Of a stretch of DNA of 41,098 nucleotides, positions 7,462 through 16,595 are shown piece after piece. The position numbers and the translations under genes are program-made. Each line of letters begins with the position of its first letter. The stretch's first letter is position 1. Below the pieces are notes generated by a model, which was not told the DNA's origin, searched no databases, and saw only the letters and a program-made list of their open reading frames with translations. The DNA is from Lachnospiraceae bacterium (GTDB taxonomy: Bacteria > Bacillota > Clostridia > Lachnospirales > Lachnospiraceae): assembly GCA_024683155.1 (NCBI GenBank), contig JAIKYN010000102.1:1-41098 (forward strand). Direction: 5' to 3'.

Positions 7462-9420
7462 TCAGTTGATATGCTCACTTAATGCATCCAACGACTGACG
7501 GATGGAATCCGCCGCATTTAATACCACCGTAGTAGAGGAGGAAATCTGTTCGGTAGAGGCCGCCAGGTTCTGGGTCCGCTCGTTTACTTCCGATATGATC
7601 TCTGCCAGATGCTCCGTACCCTCCTTGATCACCTGAACGGCTTCCAGGATCTTCTTGTGGTTGGCATCGCTTTGTTCTGCCGTCTCCTTGGAGCTTGCAG
7701 ACAGTTTGTTGATCTGTCCTGCAACCACCGCAAAGCTTCGTCCGGCTTCACCGGCTCTTGCGGACTCAATGGATGCATTCAGGGATAACAGGTTGGTTTC
7801 CTTGGCAATGGATAATACCCGTGCATTGTCATTTCCCAGATTGCCCATCAGTTCCTGGATCTGTTCCATATACTCCTGCAGTTTCCGGGTAAATTCCGCA
7901 ATATCCACCACATCATGGGCGATGTTGGTACTTTCCGTGGCATTGCTCTCATTTCCGGTGTTCATGCTCTCAATGGATTCATACAATGTATGGAAATGTT
8001 CATCTACCGTATCAATGGTGGAAACAATACTGTTCTTCTGTTCCTCAATGATACTCTTTTCCCGTTCCAGATTGGCTGCCAGTTCTTTGGCATCGCCCAG
8101 AAGCAGGATCTCATCCTTCTCAAAGTGGATACAGTTTTCCTTGTGATTAAATCCGTTATGGATAGCTGTGACCATGTCGCAGCAGGAAGCATATCCGCAA
8201 CAGGAGCAATTGATCTTTCTGGATTCTTCCGTATCCTTATGCAGGGACTGGAAGATGGCCTCCTGTTCCTGTTTGGAAGGATATTTTACCACGCACTGTG
8301 CGGAACGATTGGTGTACTTGCGCAGATAATCCTCCAGACGCAGGTGCTTGAACTGACTGTTCAGTTTATCCAGACGCTGTTTGGGAGTAAGCGGTCTGCC
8401 CCATGCCGTCTTCTTGCTATCCTTTTTGGATGCCTCTTTGATCTTAAGCAGTGCATAGAGAGCATCGTCTGTCACATTCTTTTCCGGATCCGTAGCGGTA
8501 CCGCAGATACATCCGTTCTCGCAGTTTAAGGCATCGATGAACACGAAGGGTGTCTTCTGATCCTTAATACGATCCTTATTATTCTGCAGCCACTCATACA
8601 TACGCTTTTCGCCTTCTACCTGACGAACGGCTACATCCTCTCCCAGGAACCAGTATACGTTTTCCTTCAGGCCACCGGGTGTGGGGTAAATGGAACCCAG
8701 ACCATATTCGATCTCATCCGTCGCCAGAGGCCCGGAGATATTATGTTTCCGAATGTATTCCATCATATGCCGGAAGGTTACATTGTACTGTACCAGACCC
8801 TTGTTGTTGGGATCATCGATCTCCAGCTTCTTCGCGATACAGGGGCTGATAAAGGCCAGCTTATCCGTGATCCCCAGCTCTTTTCTGCAGTAAATGGCAC
8901 CGCACATGAGAGGGCTCTGCACCGGGAACAGTTTGGGAAGAAGCTCCGGTGTATAGTGCTCGATATAGGAAACGACCGCAGGACATGGCTGGGAGATCCC
9001 GCCGATAAAGTTATATTTCTGAATATAATTCAGGTAACCCCAGGTACAGATATCCGCACCGAAGGAAATGGAAATGATCCGATTGACACCGGCTTTTTTA
9101 AGACCGCCCAGAACGCTTTCATATTCGTCGGGATAATTGGCTTTGAAGGCAGGCGCCACCAGAATAGAGATTCTTTCACCTCTTCTCAGATCATTAAAGA
9201 AACGTTCCGTATCATCCACGTATTCTCTTGCATTATGCTCACAGACATCAATACAGGCACCACAGGCTACGCAGCGGTCCCCGTCTACGTCAATACGCGG
9301 TTTTCCCTCCGGACCGGTGGTAGAGATACAGGCGCCCATCGCGGAACAGACGCTGATACACTTGTTACATCCGATACAATTATCATTGGTAAAAACCAGA
9401 CTGTTAGAAATATTCGCCAT
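7462..9420 (-). CDS. Sensory-type [FeFe]-hydrogenase-like protein fused to a methyl-accepting chemotaxis signalling domain
   Basis: N-terminal 2x[4Fe-4S] ferredoxin (CIGCNKCISVC, CVACGACIDVC), H-cluster domain motifs, Cys-rich Fe-S domain (NCSCCGYASCCDM), and MCP signalling hairpin (ETNLLSLNASIESARAGEAGRSFAVVAGQINKLSASS). The likely start is MANISNSLVF at 9420, not the upstream in-frame Met at 9495. Confidence 0.9.
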   Translation of the reverse strand: MANISNSLVFTNDNCIGCNKCISVCSAMGACISTTGPEGKPRIDVDGDRCVACGACIDVCEHNAREYVDDTERFFNDLRRGERISILVAPAFKANYPDEYESVLGGLKKAGVNRIISISFGADICTWGYLNYIQKYNFIGGISQPCPAVVSYIEHYTPELLPKLFPVQSPLMCGAIYCRKELGITDKLAFISPCIAKKLEIDDPNNKGLVQYNVTFRHMMEYIRKHNISGPLATDEIEYGLGSIYPTPGGLKENVYWFLGEDVAVRQVEGEKRMYEWLQNNKDRIKDQKTPFVFIDALNCENGCICGTATDPEKNVTDDALYALLKIKEASKKDSKKTAWGRPLTPKQRLDKLNSQFKHLRLEDYLRKYTNRSAQCVVKYPSKQEQEAIFQSLHKDTEESRKINCSCCGYASCCDMVTAIHNGFNHKENCIHFEKDEILLLGDAKELAANLEREKSIIEEQKNSIVSTIDTVDEHFHTLYESIESMNTGNESNATESTNIAHDVVDIAEFTRKLQEYMEQIQELMGNLGNDNARVLSIAKETNLLSLNASIESARAGEAGRSFAVVAGQINKLSASSKETAEQSDANHKKILEAVQVIKEGTEHLAEIISEVNERTQNLAASTEQISSSTTVVLNAADSIRQSLDALSEHIN

Positions 9421-9439
9421 AATCCACCTCCATGACTGA

Positions 9440-9976
9440 TTACAGGTTTTCGGACGCCATAACCTTCTTAAGAGGGATCCATACGACATAGGCAATGGCT
9501 GATCCGATCAGTGCTGTAATAAGTTGAACCGTAGAGAAATTTGCCTGCAAAACAGGTAACTTTGCTGCCATTGCTTCCGGCAGGAAGGACGGTAACAGCC
9601 ACAGAGATATGGTAAGGCCCATAAAGAGCGCCTTTATCACACTTCCAAGTCCCATTCCCAGAAGGAACCGCAGCTGGGTCTTTGCCCCAAAGAAGTGAAC
9701 AAATACCACTAAAATGGCATTTCCCAGGATGATCATGAGGATCATGGCAGGAATGGCACTCATCACCGGATTCCCTGTAATAAAGAATGCCGTGATCGGT
9801 GTAATGATGGAAAGAATGATGCCCGGCAAGAGCCCACAAGTCAGGGTTGCCAGGATGAGACAGGCATTGATGATCGGTCCCGTGATAAAGACACTGAAGT
9901 TCTTGAAGAATTGGCTGACAATACAGATTGCCAGCAAGATGCCTGCTGTTGCGATTTGTTTGGTTGTTAGTTTCAT
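9440..9976 (-). CDS. ECF-transporter S component-like membrane protein
   Basis: About 178 aa and strongly hydrophobic with several TM segments (KQIATAGILLAICIVSQFFKNFSVFITGPIINACLILATLTCGLLPGIILSIITPITAFF); SD AAGGGGAG precedes the ATG. Confidence 0.75.
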   Translation of the reverse strand: MKLTTKQIATAGILLAICIVSQFFKNFSVFITGPIINACLILATLTCGLLPGIILSIITPITAFFITGNPVMSAIPAMILMIILGNAILVVFVHFFGAKTQLRFLLGMGLGSVIKALFMGLTISLWLLPSFLPEAMAAKLPVLQANFSTVQLITALIGSAIAYVVWIPLKKVMASENL

Positions 9977-10001
9977 GATGTTATTACTCCCCTTGCTAAA
10001 A

Positions 10002-10036
10002 AAATGGGACGGCGATCAAAATCAGCCGTCCCATTT
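10002..10036 (-). terminator. Intrinsic terminator directly upstream of the ECF S-component gene
   Basis: aaatgggacggc / gccgtcccattt, 12-bp perfect stem; the minus strand continues into a T-run (TTTTTTTAGC). Confidence 0.88.
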
Positions 10037-10069
10037 ATTATAACACTAATCCAGAAAATGTAATTCAAA

Positions 10070-11023
10070 TTATTGCACAATTTTATATTTATTTGTGATT
10101 TTATTGTTTTCTAAACAAAATGAGTATAAAACACCAGGCATTTTATCCTGTCCGGTTGCTGCCACATAGTATGCATCATCAAAATACTCGATCCAATAGG
10201 GTGCGTTTCCGTCAAAGAGCGCGGTCAGATCTTCCACCTTGCCTTTTTTCAGATCCGAAAACCCGGTAAACCGGACGATTCCCTGATGGCTTTGATCATA
10301 GGCCTGATCGGAGGAATAGGTAAGATACCAGTAGTCACCGAAACGGGACAGCTGTACCATGCCGCCAATTTCCGAAGGAACAGCATACCGCTTCTTCACC
10401 TTAAAAGTCTTCTTGTTCAGCACATAAACCGTACTCATACCCATGCTGGGCAGGTAGATCTCATCTCCCACAATGGTAAAAGAGCGGGTATAGCGGCCCT
10501 CCAGCTCCGGCACCTTCTGTACGTCCGCCAGTTTCGTATGAAAAGAATCTGCTTCTCTGCGGAACCGGTACATCTCGCCGCTCATGGAACTCCATACATA
10601 GAACAGGCCGGTATCTTTGTCAAAGACAATGGCATGGGGGCGATTTCCTGCTTCCAGAGTCTCGATCCGCTCATAGCCCTGATCCAGCTTACGATAGGTT
10701 ACCACCCGGTTATTATCCGTATCCACCACCATAAGGATCGTACCGTCTCCGGCAATGGCATGAGGATGATCATACTCGTAATCCAGTACATCCCAATTGG
10801 TTAATATGGTTCCCACACTGTCGCTGTACAGTACCCGGTCATGATAGGCATCTACCAGAAAATAGGTATCTCCGATCTTGGTCACCTGGGTAGGGACGGA
10901 CAGAGTCCGGTAGGAATTTTTGAAGGCAGGAAGATATACACCCGCCTGTGCTGCAGCGCCGGCCATGGGATGCAAAAACAACACCACTGCCAGCAACAGA
11001 CAGCCTAAGAAACTCTTTTTCAT
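10070..11023 (-). CDS. Secreted beta-propeller-like protein (NHL/YncE type)
   Basis: Signal peptide MKKSFLGCLLLAVVLFLHPMAGAAAQA; repeated blades such as HAIAGDGTILMVVDTDNNRVVTYRKL and HAIVFDKDTGLFYVWSSMSGEMYRF. Confidence 0.7.
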   Translation of the reverse strand: MKKSFLGCLLLAVVLFLHPMAGAAAQAGVYLPAFKNSYRTLSVPTQVTKIGDTYFLVDAYHDRVLYSDSVGTILTNWDVLDYEYDHPHAIAGDGTILMVVDTDNNRVVTYRKLDQGYERIETLEAGNRPHAIVFDKDTGLFYVWSSMSGEMYRFRREADSFHTKLADVQKVPELEGRYTRSFTIVGDEIYLPSMGMSTVYVLNKKTFKVKKRYAVPSEIGGMVQLSRFGDYWYLTYSSDQAYDQSHQGIVRFTGFSDLKKGKVEDLTALFDGNAPYWIEYFDDAYYVAATGQDKMPGVLYSFCLENNKITNKYKIVQ

Positions 11024-13231
11024 TTACTTCCTCCTGAAATGGTAAAGTCTGCTGGAGAAATCACCACTGTTACCGATCAACAGACCAAGCTCCATGAGAA
11101 GATCTCCCTCATAAGATACAGTCTCACCGTTTTTAAGGACGGCATCTTCACCGTCCAGTATATATTCCGCAGAAGCATCCAGACCCTGCAGCGGTAATAA
11201 GATCCGCTTATAACCGGGACGTCCCAGTACCTGGCAGAAGGTCACCAGTGCTTCGCTTTTATCCTTGGAAACCACCATCCACGCATCATAAGGTGCATGG
11301 GAGTCCCAGGAATGCAGACGATAATAATCTCCGTCGGAGATCAGGCTGTGATACTTGTGATAATTTTCCACCTGGGCAGGGATCAGAGCTTTCTCTTCTT
11401 CCGGCATGGTGGTAAGATCCAGCTCGTAGCCGAAGGTTCCGGACAAAGCCACATCTCCACGCATCTTCATGCTGGTCATACGGCCCACCTGCTCATTGGG
11501 GCACTTACTTACATGGGCCCCCATGGTCGATAAGGGATATAACAGCGCGGTACCTTCCTGGATCCGCAGACGCTCTACCGCATCGGTATCATCACTGGTC
11601 CAGATCTGCGGACCATAGTAAAGCATACCTGCATCAAAACGTCCGCCGCCGCCGGAGCAGTGCTCCAGAAGCAGGTTGGGGAATTCCGTGGTAAGTCGCT
11701 CTAACAAGTCATAAAGACCCAGCACATAGCGGTGGAACACCTCTCCCTGCTGGTCGGCAGGAAGCATACAACTGCCGGCATCGGAAATGGCACGGTTCAT
11801 ATCCCATTTCACGTATTCGATATTGGCACTGCGAAGGATCTTCGCAATGGATCCATACACATAATCCCGTACATCTTCCCGGGTAATATCCAATACATAC
11901 TGTGCACGGTGCATGTTCACCGGACGGTCCTTTAACTGGATGGCCCAGTCGGGATGGGCACGGTACAGATCGGAATCCGGGGATACCATCTCCGGCTCAA
12001 ACCAGATACCGAATTTAAGGCCGATGGCATTGACCTGATCGACCAGGTACTTTAAGCCGCCCTGCAGTTTCTCTTCATTGACTACCCAGTCACCCAGGGA
12101 GCTGTCATCAAAATTACGCTTACCAAACCATCCGTCATCCATGACCAGCATCTCAATGCCCTGTTTTTTGGCTTCACGGGCCAGATCCAGCAGCTTTTCG
12201 GTATTAAAGTCAAAATAGGTTGCTTCCCAGTTGTTAATGAGGATCGGGCGATCCTTATGCAGATAAGGACTACGGATCAGGTGGTTTCTCATAAAGTCAT
12301 GATAATTACGGCTCATCTGCCCAAGTCCCTGATCGGAATAAGTCAGGATAGCTTCCGGAGTTACAAATACATCGCCTGCATTCAGTTTCCAGGAGAAGGT
12401 CTCTCCGTTAATACCCATGGTCAGGCGATAGATATCATACAGATTCTTCTCAACCTGTGCGGAATAATTGCCGGAATATACCAGCTGCATACCATAGACT
12501 TCCCCAACGGTCTGGGTGGTTTCGGGACTTACCAGGCCAAGGAATGCATGCTCCTGATGGCTGGTCTCTCCGCGAACGGTAGACACTCCGGTCTTACCGT
12601 GCCCCACCGGTCTGCGGTCCATATGGCGCTCTCTTGCCCAGGCACCGGCCAGCGTGATCAGCTCCATGTCTTTTTCCTTCTCTACATGAAGGCAGGCACT
12701 GTAAGCTTTTTCCAGACGATAAGTATGCTCCGAACCGTTTCGGATGGTAACACAGCGTGTGATCACATCCTCCGCCTCAAATACGGAATACTGCAATTCC
12801 ACCTGTACTTTCAGCAATTCGTCCTGTAATACGATAAATAACGTCTCCACGTCCTGTTCACTTCCGAAGGAAGCAGGAAGACCCGGAAGACGAGGTTTTC
12901 CCTTTTCAATGTGATGGGATACATAATGAAGTTCACAGCCGTTCTGGCCCACTTCGTTGGTGATATCCAGACAGGATTCACTGTAATCTCCTACGCCGCC
13001 GGTGGGATATTCAAAGGGAAATCCCCCGAAGAATCCCAGTTTTTCCCGCAGTAAATATCTGGGGGACATAGGATATTCATCGGTACGGAACCGGTAACTG
13101 CCGCCGGCACTGCGAAGCTTTTTGCCATAATAGATGTGCCCCAGAAATACATCATCTACCAGCCCCATCATGTAGGTGGTATTTTGGGTATCCAGCTTAA
13201 AAATCTGTTTTCCTTCCTCAAATGTGATCAT
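11024..13231 (-). CDS. Alpha-galactosidase, glycoside hydrolase family 36
   Basis: GH36 motifs: MLVMDDGWFGKRNFDDSSLGDW, FGIWFEPEMVSPDSDL, YVKWDMNR (nucleophile Asp), LLEHCSGGGGRFDAGMLYYGPQIWTSDDTDA (acid/base Asp). No signal peptide. Confidence 0.96.
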   Translation of the reverse strand: MITFEEGKQIFKLDTQNTTYMMGLVDDVFLGHIYYGKKLRSAGGSYRFRTDEYPMSPRYLLREKLGFFGGFPFEYPTGGVGDYSESCLDITNEVGQNGCELHYVSHHIEKGKPRLPGLPASFGSEQDVETLFIVLQDELLKVQVELQYSVFEAEDVITRCVTIRNGSEHTYRLEKAYSACLHVEKEKDMELITLAGAWARERHMDRRPVGHGKTGVSTVRGETSHQEHAFLGLVSPETTQTVGEVYGMQLVYSGNYSAQVEKNLYDIYRLTMGINGETFSWKLNAGDVFVTPEAILTYSDQGLGQMSRNYHDFMRNHLIRSPYLHKDRPILINNWEATYFDFNTEKLLDLAREAKKQGIEMLVMDDGWFGKRNFDDSSLGDWVVNEEKLQGGLKYLVDQVNAIGLKFGIWFEPEMVSPDSDLYRAHPDWAIQLKDRPVNMHRAQYVLDITREDVRDYVYGSIAKILRSANIEYVKWDMNRAISDAGSCMLPADQQGEVFHRYVLGLYDLLERLTTEFPNLLLEHCSGGGGRFDAGMLYYGPQIWTSDDTDAVERLRIQEGTALLYPLSTMGAHVSKCPNEQVGRMTSMKMRGDVALSGTFGYELDLTTMPEEEKALIPAQVENYHKYHSLISDGDYYRLHSWDSHAPYDAWMVVSKDKSEALVTFCQVLGRPGYKRILLPLQGLDASAEYILDGEDAVLKNGETVSYEGDLLMELGLLIGNSGDFSSRLYHFRRK

Positions 13232-13251
13232 AAAATGCCTCCTCGTAAAAC

Positions 13252-14517
13252 TTATTTTTTTAGTAGCCCCATACCAACATCATAAATCCGGTCGTTCACA
13301 GCATCCCATAGCCAGGTAGCCATGGTCCGGCCGCCCCTTGTCCGGGAATAATAATTCAGTTCCCGTACGGCCGTGTGAACGGTACCTCCCTTGGTGAGCG
13401 GATTTCTCCATACATTGAAGAAAAATCCGAAACCCACATCCAATGCCTGCAGCTGTCCCACCATCTCTTTCAGCTGCCGGTGGAAAACCTCCCGGACCTC
13501 CTTGTCCGTGGAGTAGCTCTTCCGCGTCACATCATTATAGTAGGCGCTGAGAAGATAGTCGTAGACGGAACTGGCATACAGATACCGGAACTTACGGTCC
13601 GGCTGCTTCGCCCTCTCTTTTACCAGCTTACGATACCAGTCTACGGTAATGTTCTCGGAATGAATACTCTTCCAGATAGGCTCGGGCGCCTTCCAGATGT
13701 TTTTGGCCGTTGCCCTCCATTTTTTATAGAGGAACTGGCCGCTGTCCGAGAACAAGGTAAAATCCCTGCACTCCGGATACCAGAGATCGGCGATCTCTCC
13801 CGATAAGGCAGGTACTGCAAAAGCGCCCGCGCTGTCCCCGGCGATAAGGATCTTATCCGCCTGCGGGAAATGGGCCCTTGCTACCTTCATGCTTTCCTCA
13901 AAATTCTTATGTCCGTGGAAATGCAGGATCTTCCGGGTGCCGTCCTGATCCTTGTAAGGGAACTCGTTGTTTCCCACATGGAAATCCCCCGTGGCATAAG
14001 TGATCACCACAAAGTTCCAGTCATTGAACGGATTGCGTTCCTTTCCTGCTTCCGTAATGCCGATGTTAATGTTCATGATCTGGGTAAAGGGACGGAGATT
14101 GTTCCAGTAAAAGTTAGGCTCTCCCGCGGCCACCCTGCCACCGGTCACCGGCCGGGCAGCGGTATATTCATTCCATGCCACGCCTCCTCCGGAAAAGAAG
14201 ATGCACAGATGATCCGTGGTTCCCTTCTTCAGATAAATGTGGTACTCCGATCCGTCTCCCGATAAGCCTTCCGACAGAGGGATCCGATACCACTTATGCG
14301 CTTCCGGCTTCCCGATCAAAATGGGTGCCTCCAGCTGTGTTCCTTCGATCCGGTTACTGATGGACTGCTCCACCATATCCCCGGTTTTATGCATAAGAAC
14401 GCCTGCCCGTTCCTGAATAGCCTCCCGGCGGGCAGCGATCTTTTGTTCTTCCTGCTTACGAAACAGGACCAGACCCTGTTTCAATGATTTAAGAGTATCC
14501 TTGCTTTTATCCGGCAT
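13252..14517 (-). CDS. Pectin acetylesterase-family / alpha/beta-hydrolase-like protein, predicted cytoplasmic
   Basis: HLCIFFSGGGVAWNEYTA, nucleophile elbow ILIAGDSAGAFAVP, TLFSDSGQF; no signal peptide. Confidence 0.7.
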   Translation of the reverse strand: MPDKSKDTLKSLKQGLVLFRKQEEQKIAARREAIQERAGVLMHKTGDMVEQSISNRIEGTQLEAPILIGKPEAHKWYRIPLSEGLSGDGSEYHIYLKKGTTDHLCIFFSGGGVAWNEYTAARPVTGGRVAAGEPNFYWNNLRPFTQIMNINIGITEAGKERNPFNDWNFVVITYATGDFHVGNNEFPYKDQDGTRKILHFHGHKNFEESMKVARAHFPQADKILIAGDSAGAFAVPALSGEIADLWYPECRDFTLFSDSGQFLYKKWRATAKNIWKAPEPIWKSIHSENITVDWYRKLVKERAKQPDRKFRYLYASSVYDYLLSAYYNDVTRKSYSTDKEVREVFHRQLKEMVGQLQALDVGFGFFFNVWRNPLTKGGTVHTAVRELNYYSRTRGGRTMATWLWDAVNDRIYDVGMGLLKK

Positions 14518-14588
14518 AAACCCTCACAGATCCGATCAAAATCCTGTACCTGACACGATCCTTCTTTCACCGATCCTGTCTTCATTTC

Positions 14589-15248
14589 CTAGATGTTCAT
14601 ATACTTACTGGATGCATTCTTAAGATCCTTAAAGCGGAACAATACGATAAAAGACGCAAACCCCAGGAGCATGGCCATGGAAGCCACCGCTGCATAGGGG
14701 AAAGGATTCAGCTCTTTGTGAATGGGAATAAGCTGGATCAGCGATGCTACCACATCTACCACCAGATAGATCACGTAATCCACAATGTACAGATGAAGCG
14801 CACTTCCCAGGATCAGAGTCAGGATCACCAGCCCCACAAAGCAGGCAGGGATCATCCAGCTGAGACTCCAACCGTAGAAACCGGTGTGAAGGTCCACATA
14901 ATAGCCTGCCAGCATTCCCATATAGACCTCAATGGTGACCAGCTTCAACACATTGCTGTGATAGTACATACTGATGGCCACATCAATGATCCCGAAGGTT
15001 GCTGCCACCCGGACAACTCCCGGCCAGGCAAAGATATTCCCGGTCATATAATCTACGGTAAACATTACAAGGAGCACAATGATCCAGATGAATACACAGA
15101 TCTTAAACGCAGTTACGCTGCTGACCCTGGGTCGTTTCAATACCGGAAAGATGGGATCCTCTCCCTCTCCTTCCAGACGTCCCTGGCAAAGGGGACAGCA
15201 CTGCTTATTTCCCTTAATATGAATTTTACATTTCGGACAATATTGCAT
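14589..15248 (-). CDS. DUF6320-like membrane protein with N-terminal zinc ribbon
   Basis: MQYCPKCKIHIKGNKQCCPLCQGRL zinc ribbon followed by several TM helices. The DUF number is from memory of similar proteins. Confidence 0.65.
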   Translation of the reverse strand: MQYCPKCKIHIKGNKQCCPLCQGRLEGEGEDPIFPVLKRPRVSSVTAFKICVFIWIIVLLVMFTVDYMTGNIFAWPGVVRVAATFGIIDVAISMYYHSNVLKLVTIEVYMGMLAGYYVDLHTGFYGWSLSWMIPACFVGLVILTLILGSALHLYIVDYVIYLVVDVVASLIQLIPIHKELNPFPYAAVASMAMLLGFASFIVLFRFKDLKNASSKYMNI

Positions 15249-15250
15249 AG

Positions 15251-16564
15251 TTAAACCTTTTTTTCTTTTTTCTTCTTTGGAGAAGAAGCTGCTTCCGGGA
15301 CCTCATCATAATCATTGGTTCCCAGTTCCACCTCCATACCCAGTTCTTCCAGTCTGCGGAAGAAATTCAGCAATACCCGGTGTTCCACATAGGCAGATAA
15401 TGCACCGAAGACCATCTTGTCTTCAAAGGTGGAAACACAGATCTGAATATTATTACTGGACATAAACGGTGAAAAACGATCAATATAAGGCACCATATTC
15501 TCCGGCATTTTGATCCGTCCCAGATTGGACATGGTAGTGGTCGTTCCCTTTCTGCTTCTGGACGTAAAATAGCTGATGGCCAGATCCTTCAGAGGAAGCG
15601 GTACCAGTTTGATAAAGGGATTATGCACCAGATCCGAGTAACCGTTCATGGTGATCCGGATATTCTCTTCCGTCAGCTGCTCCCGGAAGGATTTCTTCAC
15701 CGAAGGAAGAATACTCTCTATCGTCCCGTCATACTCCGTTCCCCAAAAGGGAACACTGATCACACCGAAGAAATTCCGGGTGGTCTCCGAAGGGAAATAC
15801 TGCCGCAGGTTCACCGGCACACTGATCACGATGGGGCGTGTAGCCATTTCCCGGACGCTCATGGATTTTACCACCGCTTCAATATATAACGCCACTGACA
15901 GGATCCCTGCCGTGGTTCCGTAAACATGGGCCAGTTCGATGAATTTCTTCGCCGATACCGTTCCCTCCAGCAGGTGATTGAGCATGTTATCGTCTCGCAC
16001 CTGTTTGATCTGATAGGCTTTTACATCGCCCAGTGTTTTCCACTGGTCCTTGTTCTTATCTTTGCTGTAGAAACGACGGAAGGCATCACCGTTCTTCTCC
16101 GTAGCGGATGCGCTCTCTTCCGCATCCTCCGGGATCTCCAGATCATGGGCAATGCTGAGATAATGCATGACAATGCTTTTAAAAAAGGTAAAACCGCCGG
16201 TTCCGTCCGCCAGCACATGGAACATCTCCAGGTTGATCCTTTTCCGGAAATAGTTCACCCGGTATAAGAGGTTCCGTCTTCCGGGATAATAAAGAGGCGC
16301 ACAGGCATGCTTATTATCCTCGGTCACCACCGGATGGGCATTGATCTCATCCAGATAGTACCAGAACAGGCCCTTCCGCAGGATCACGTTAAAATGAGGA
16401 AACTCCTCTATGGTAAGATCCAGGGCCCTCTGCAGGATCTTCGGATCCACTTCTTCTTTTAATTCACAGGAAATACGGAACACACGGGTATCCGCTCCAC
16501 GGGTGGTGGAGGGCATGATGATGGCCGCATTATCCAGTTTGTACCAATTGTAATTCGCAGGCAT
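15251..16564 (-). CDS. Stand-alone condensation-domain / alcohol acetyltransferase-like acyltransferase
   Basis: HxxxDG active-site motif in NLEMFHVLADGTGGFTFFKSIVMHYL; condensation-fold features (PVNLRQYFPSETTRNFFG, TMSNLGRIKMP). Confidence 0.8.
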   Translation of the reverse strand: MPANYNWYKLDNAAIIMPSTTRGADTRVFRISCELKEEVDPKILQRALDLTIEEFPHFNVILRKGLFWYYLDEINAHPVVTEDNKHACAPLYYPGRRNLLYRVNYFRKRINLEMFHVLADGTGGFTFFKSIVMHYLSIAHDLEIPEDAEESASATEKNGDAFRRFYSKDKNKDQWKTLGDVKAYQIKQVRDDNMLNHLLEGTVSAKKFIELAHVYGTTAGILSVALYIEAVVKSMSVREMATRPIVISVPVNLRQYFPSETTRNFFGVISVPFWGTEYDGTIESILPSVKKSFREQLTEENIRITMNGYSDLVHNPFIKLVPLPLKDLAISYFTSRSRKGTTTTMSNLGRIKMPENMVPYIDRFSPFMSSNNIQICVSTFEDKMVFGALSAYVEHRVLLNFFRRLEELGMEVELGTNDYDEVPEAASSPKKKKEKKV

Positions 16565-16595
16565 TAATTCTGACTCTTTCTGATGATTTGTTCTC

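Noticed and set aside
7915-9435. Plus-strand ORFs of 204 and 230 aa over the hydrogenase-MCP gene
   Set aside because: Antisense shadows of a well-supported CDS.
9421-9495. Upstream extension of the hydrogenase-MCP ORF (MPMSYGSLLRRLWRPKT...)
   Set aside because: It overlaps the end of the ECF S-component gene; MANISNSLVF at 9420 is the typical ferredoxin-domain start.
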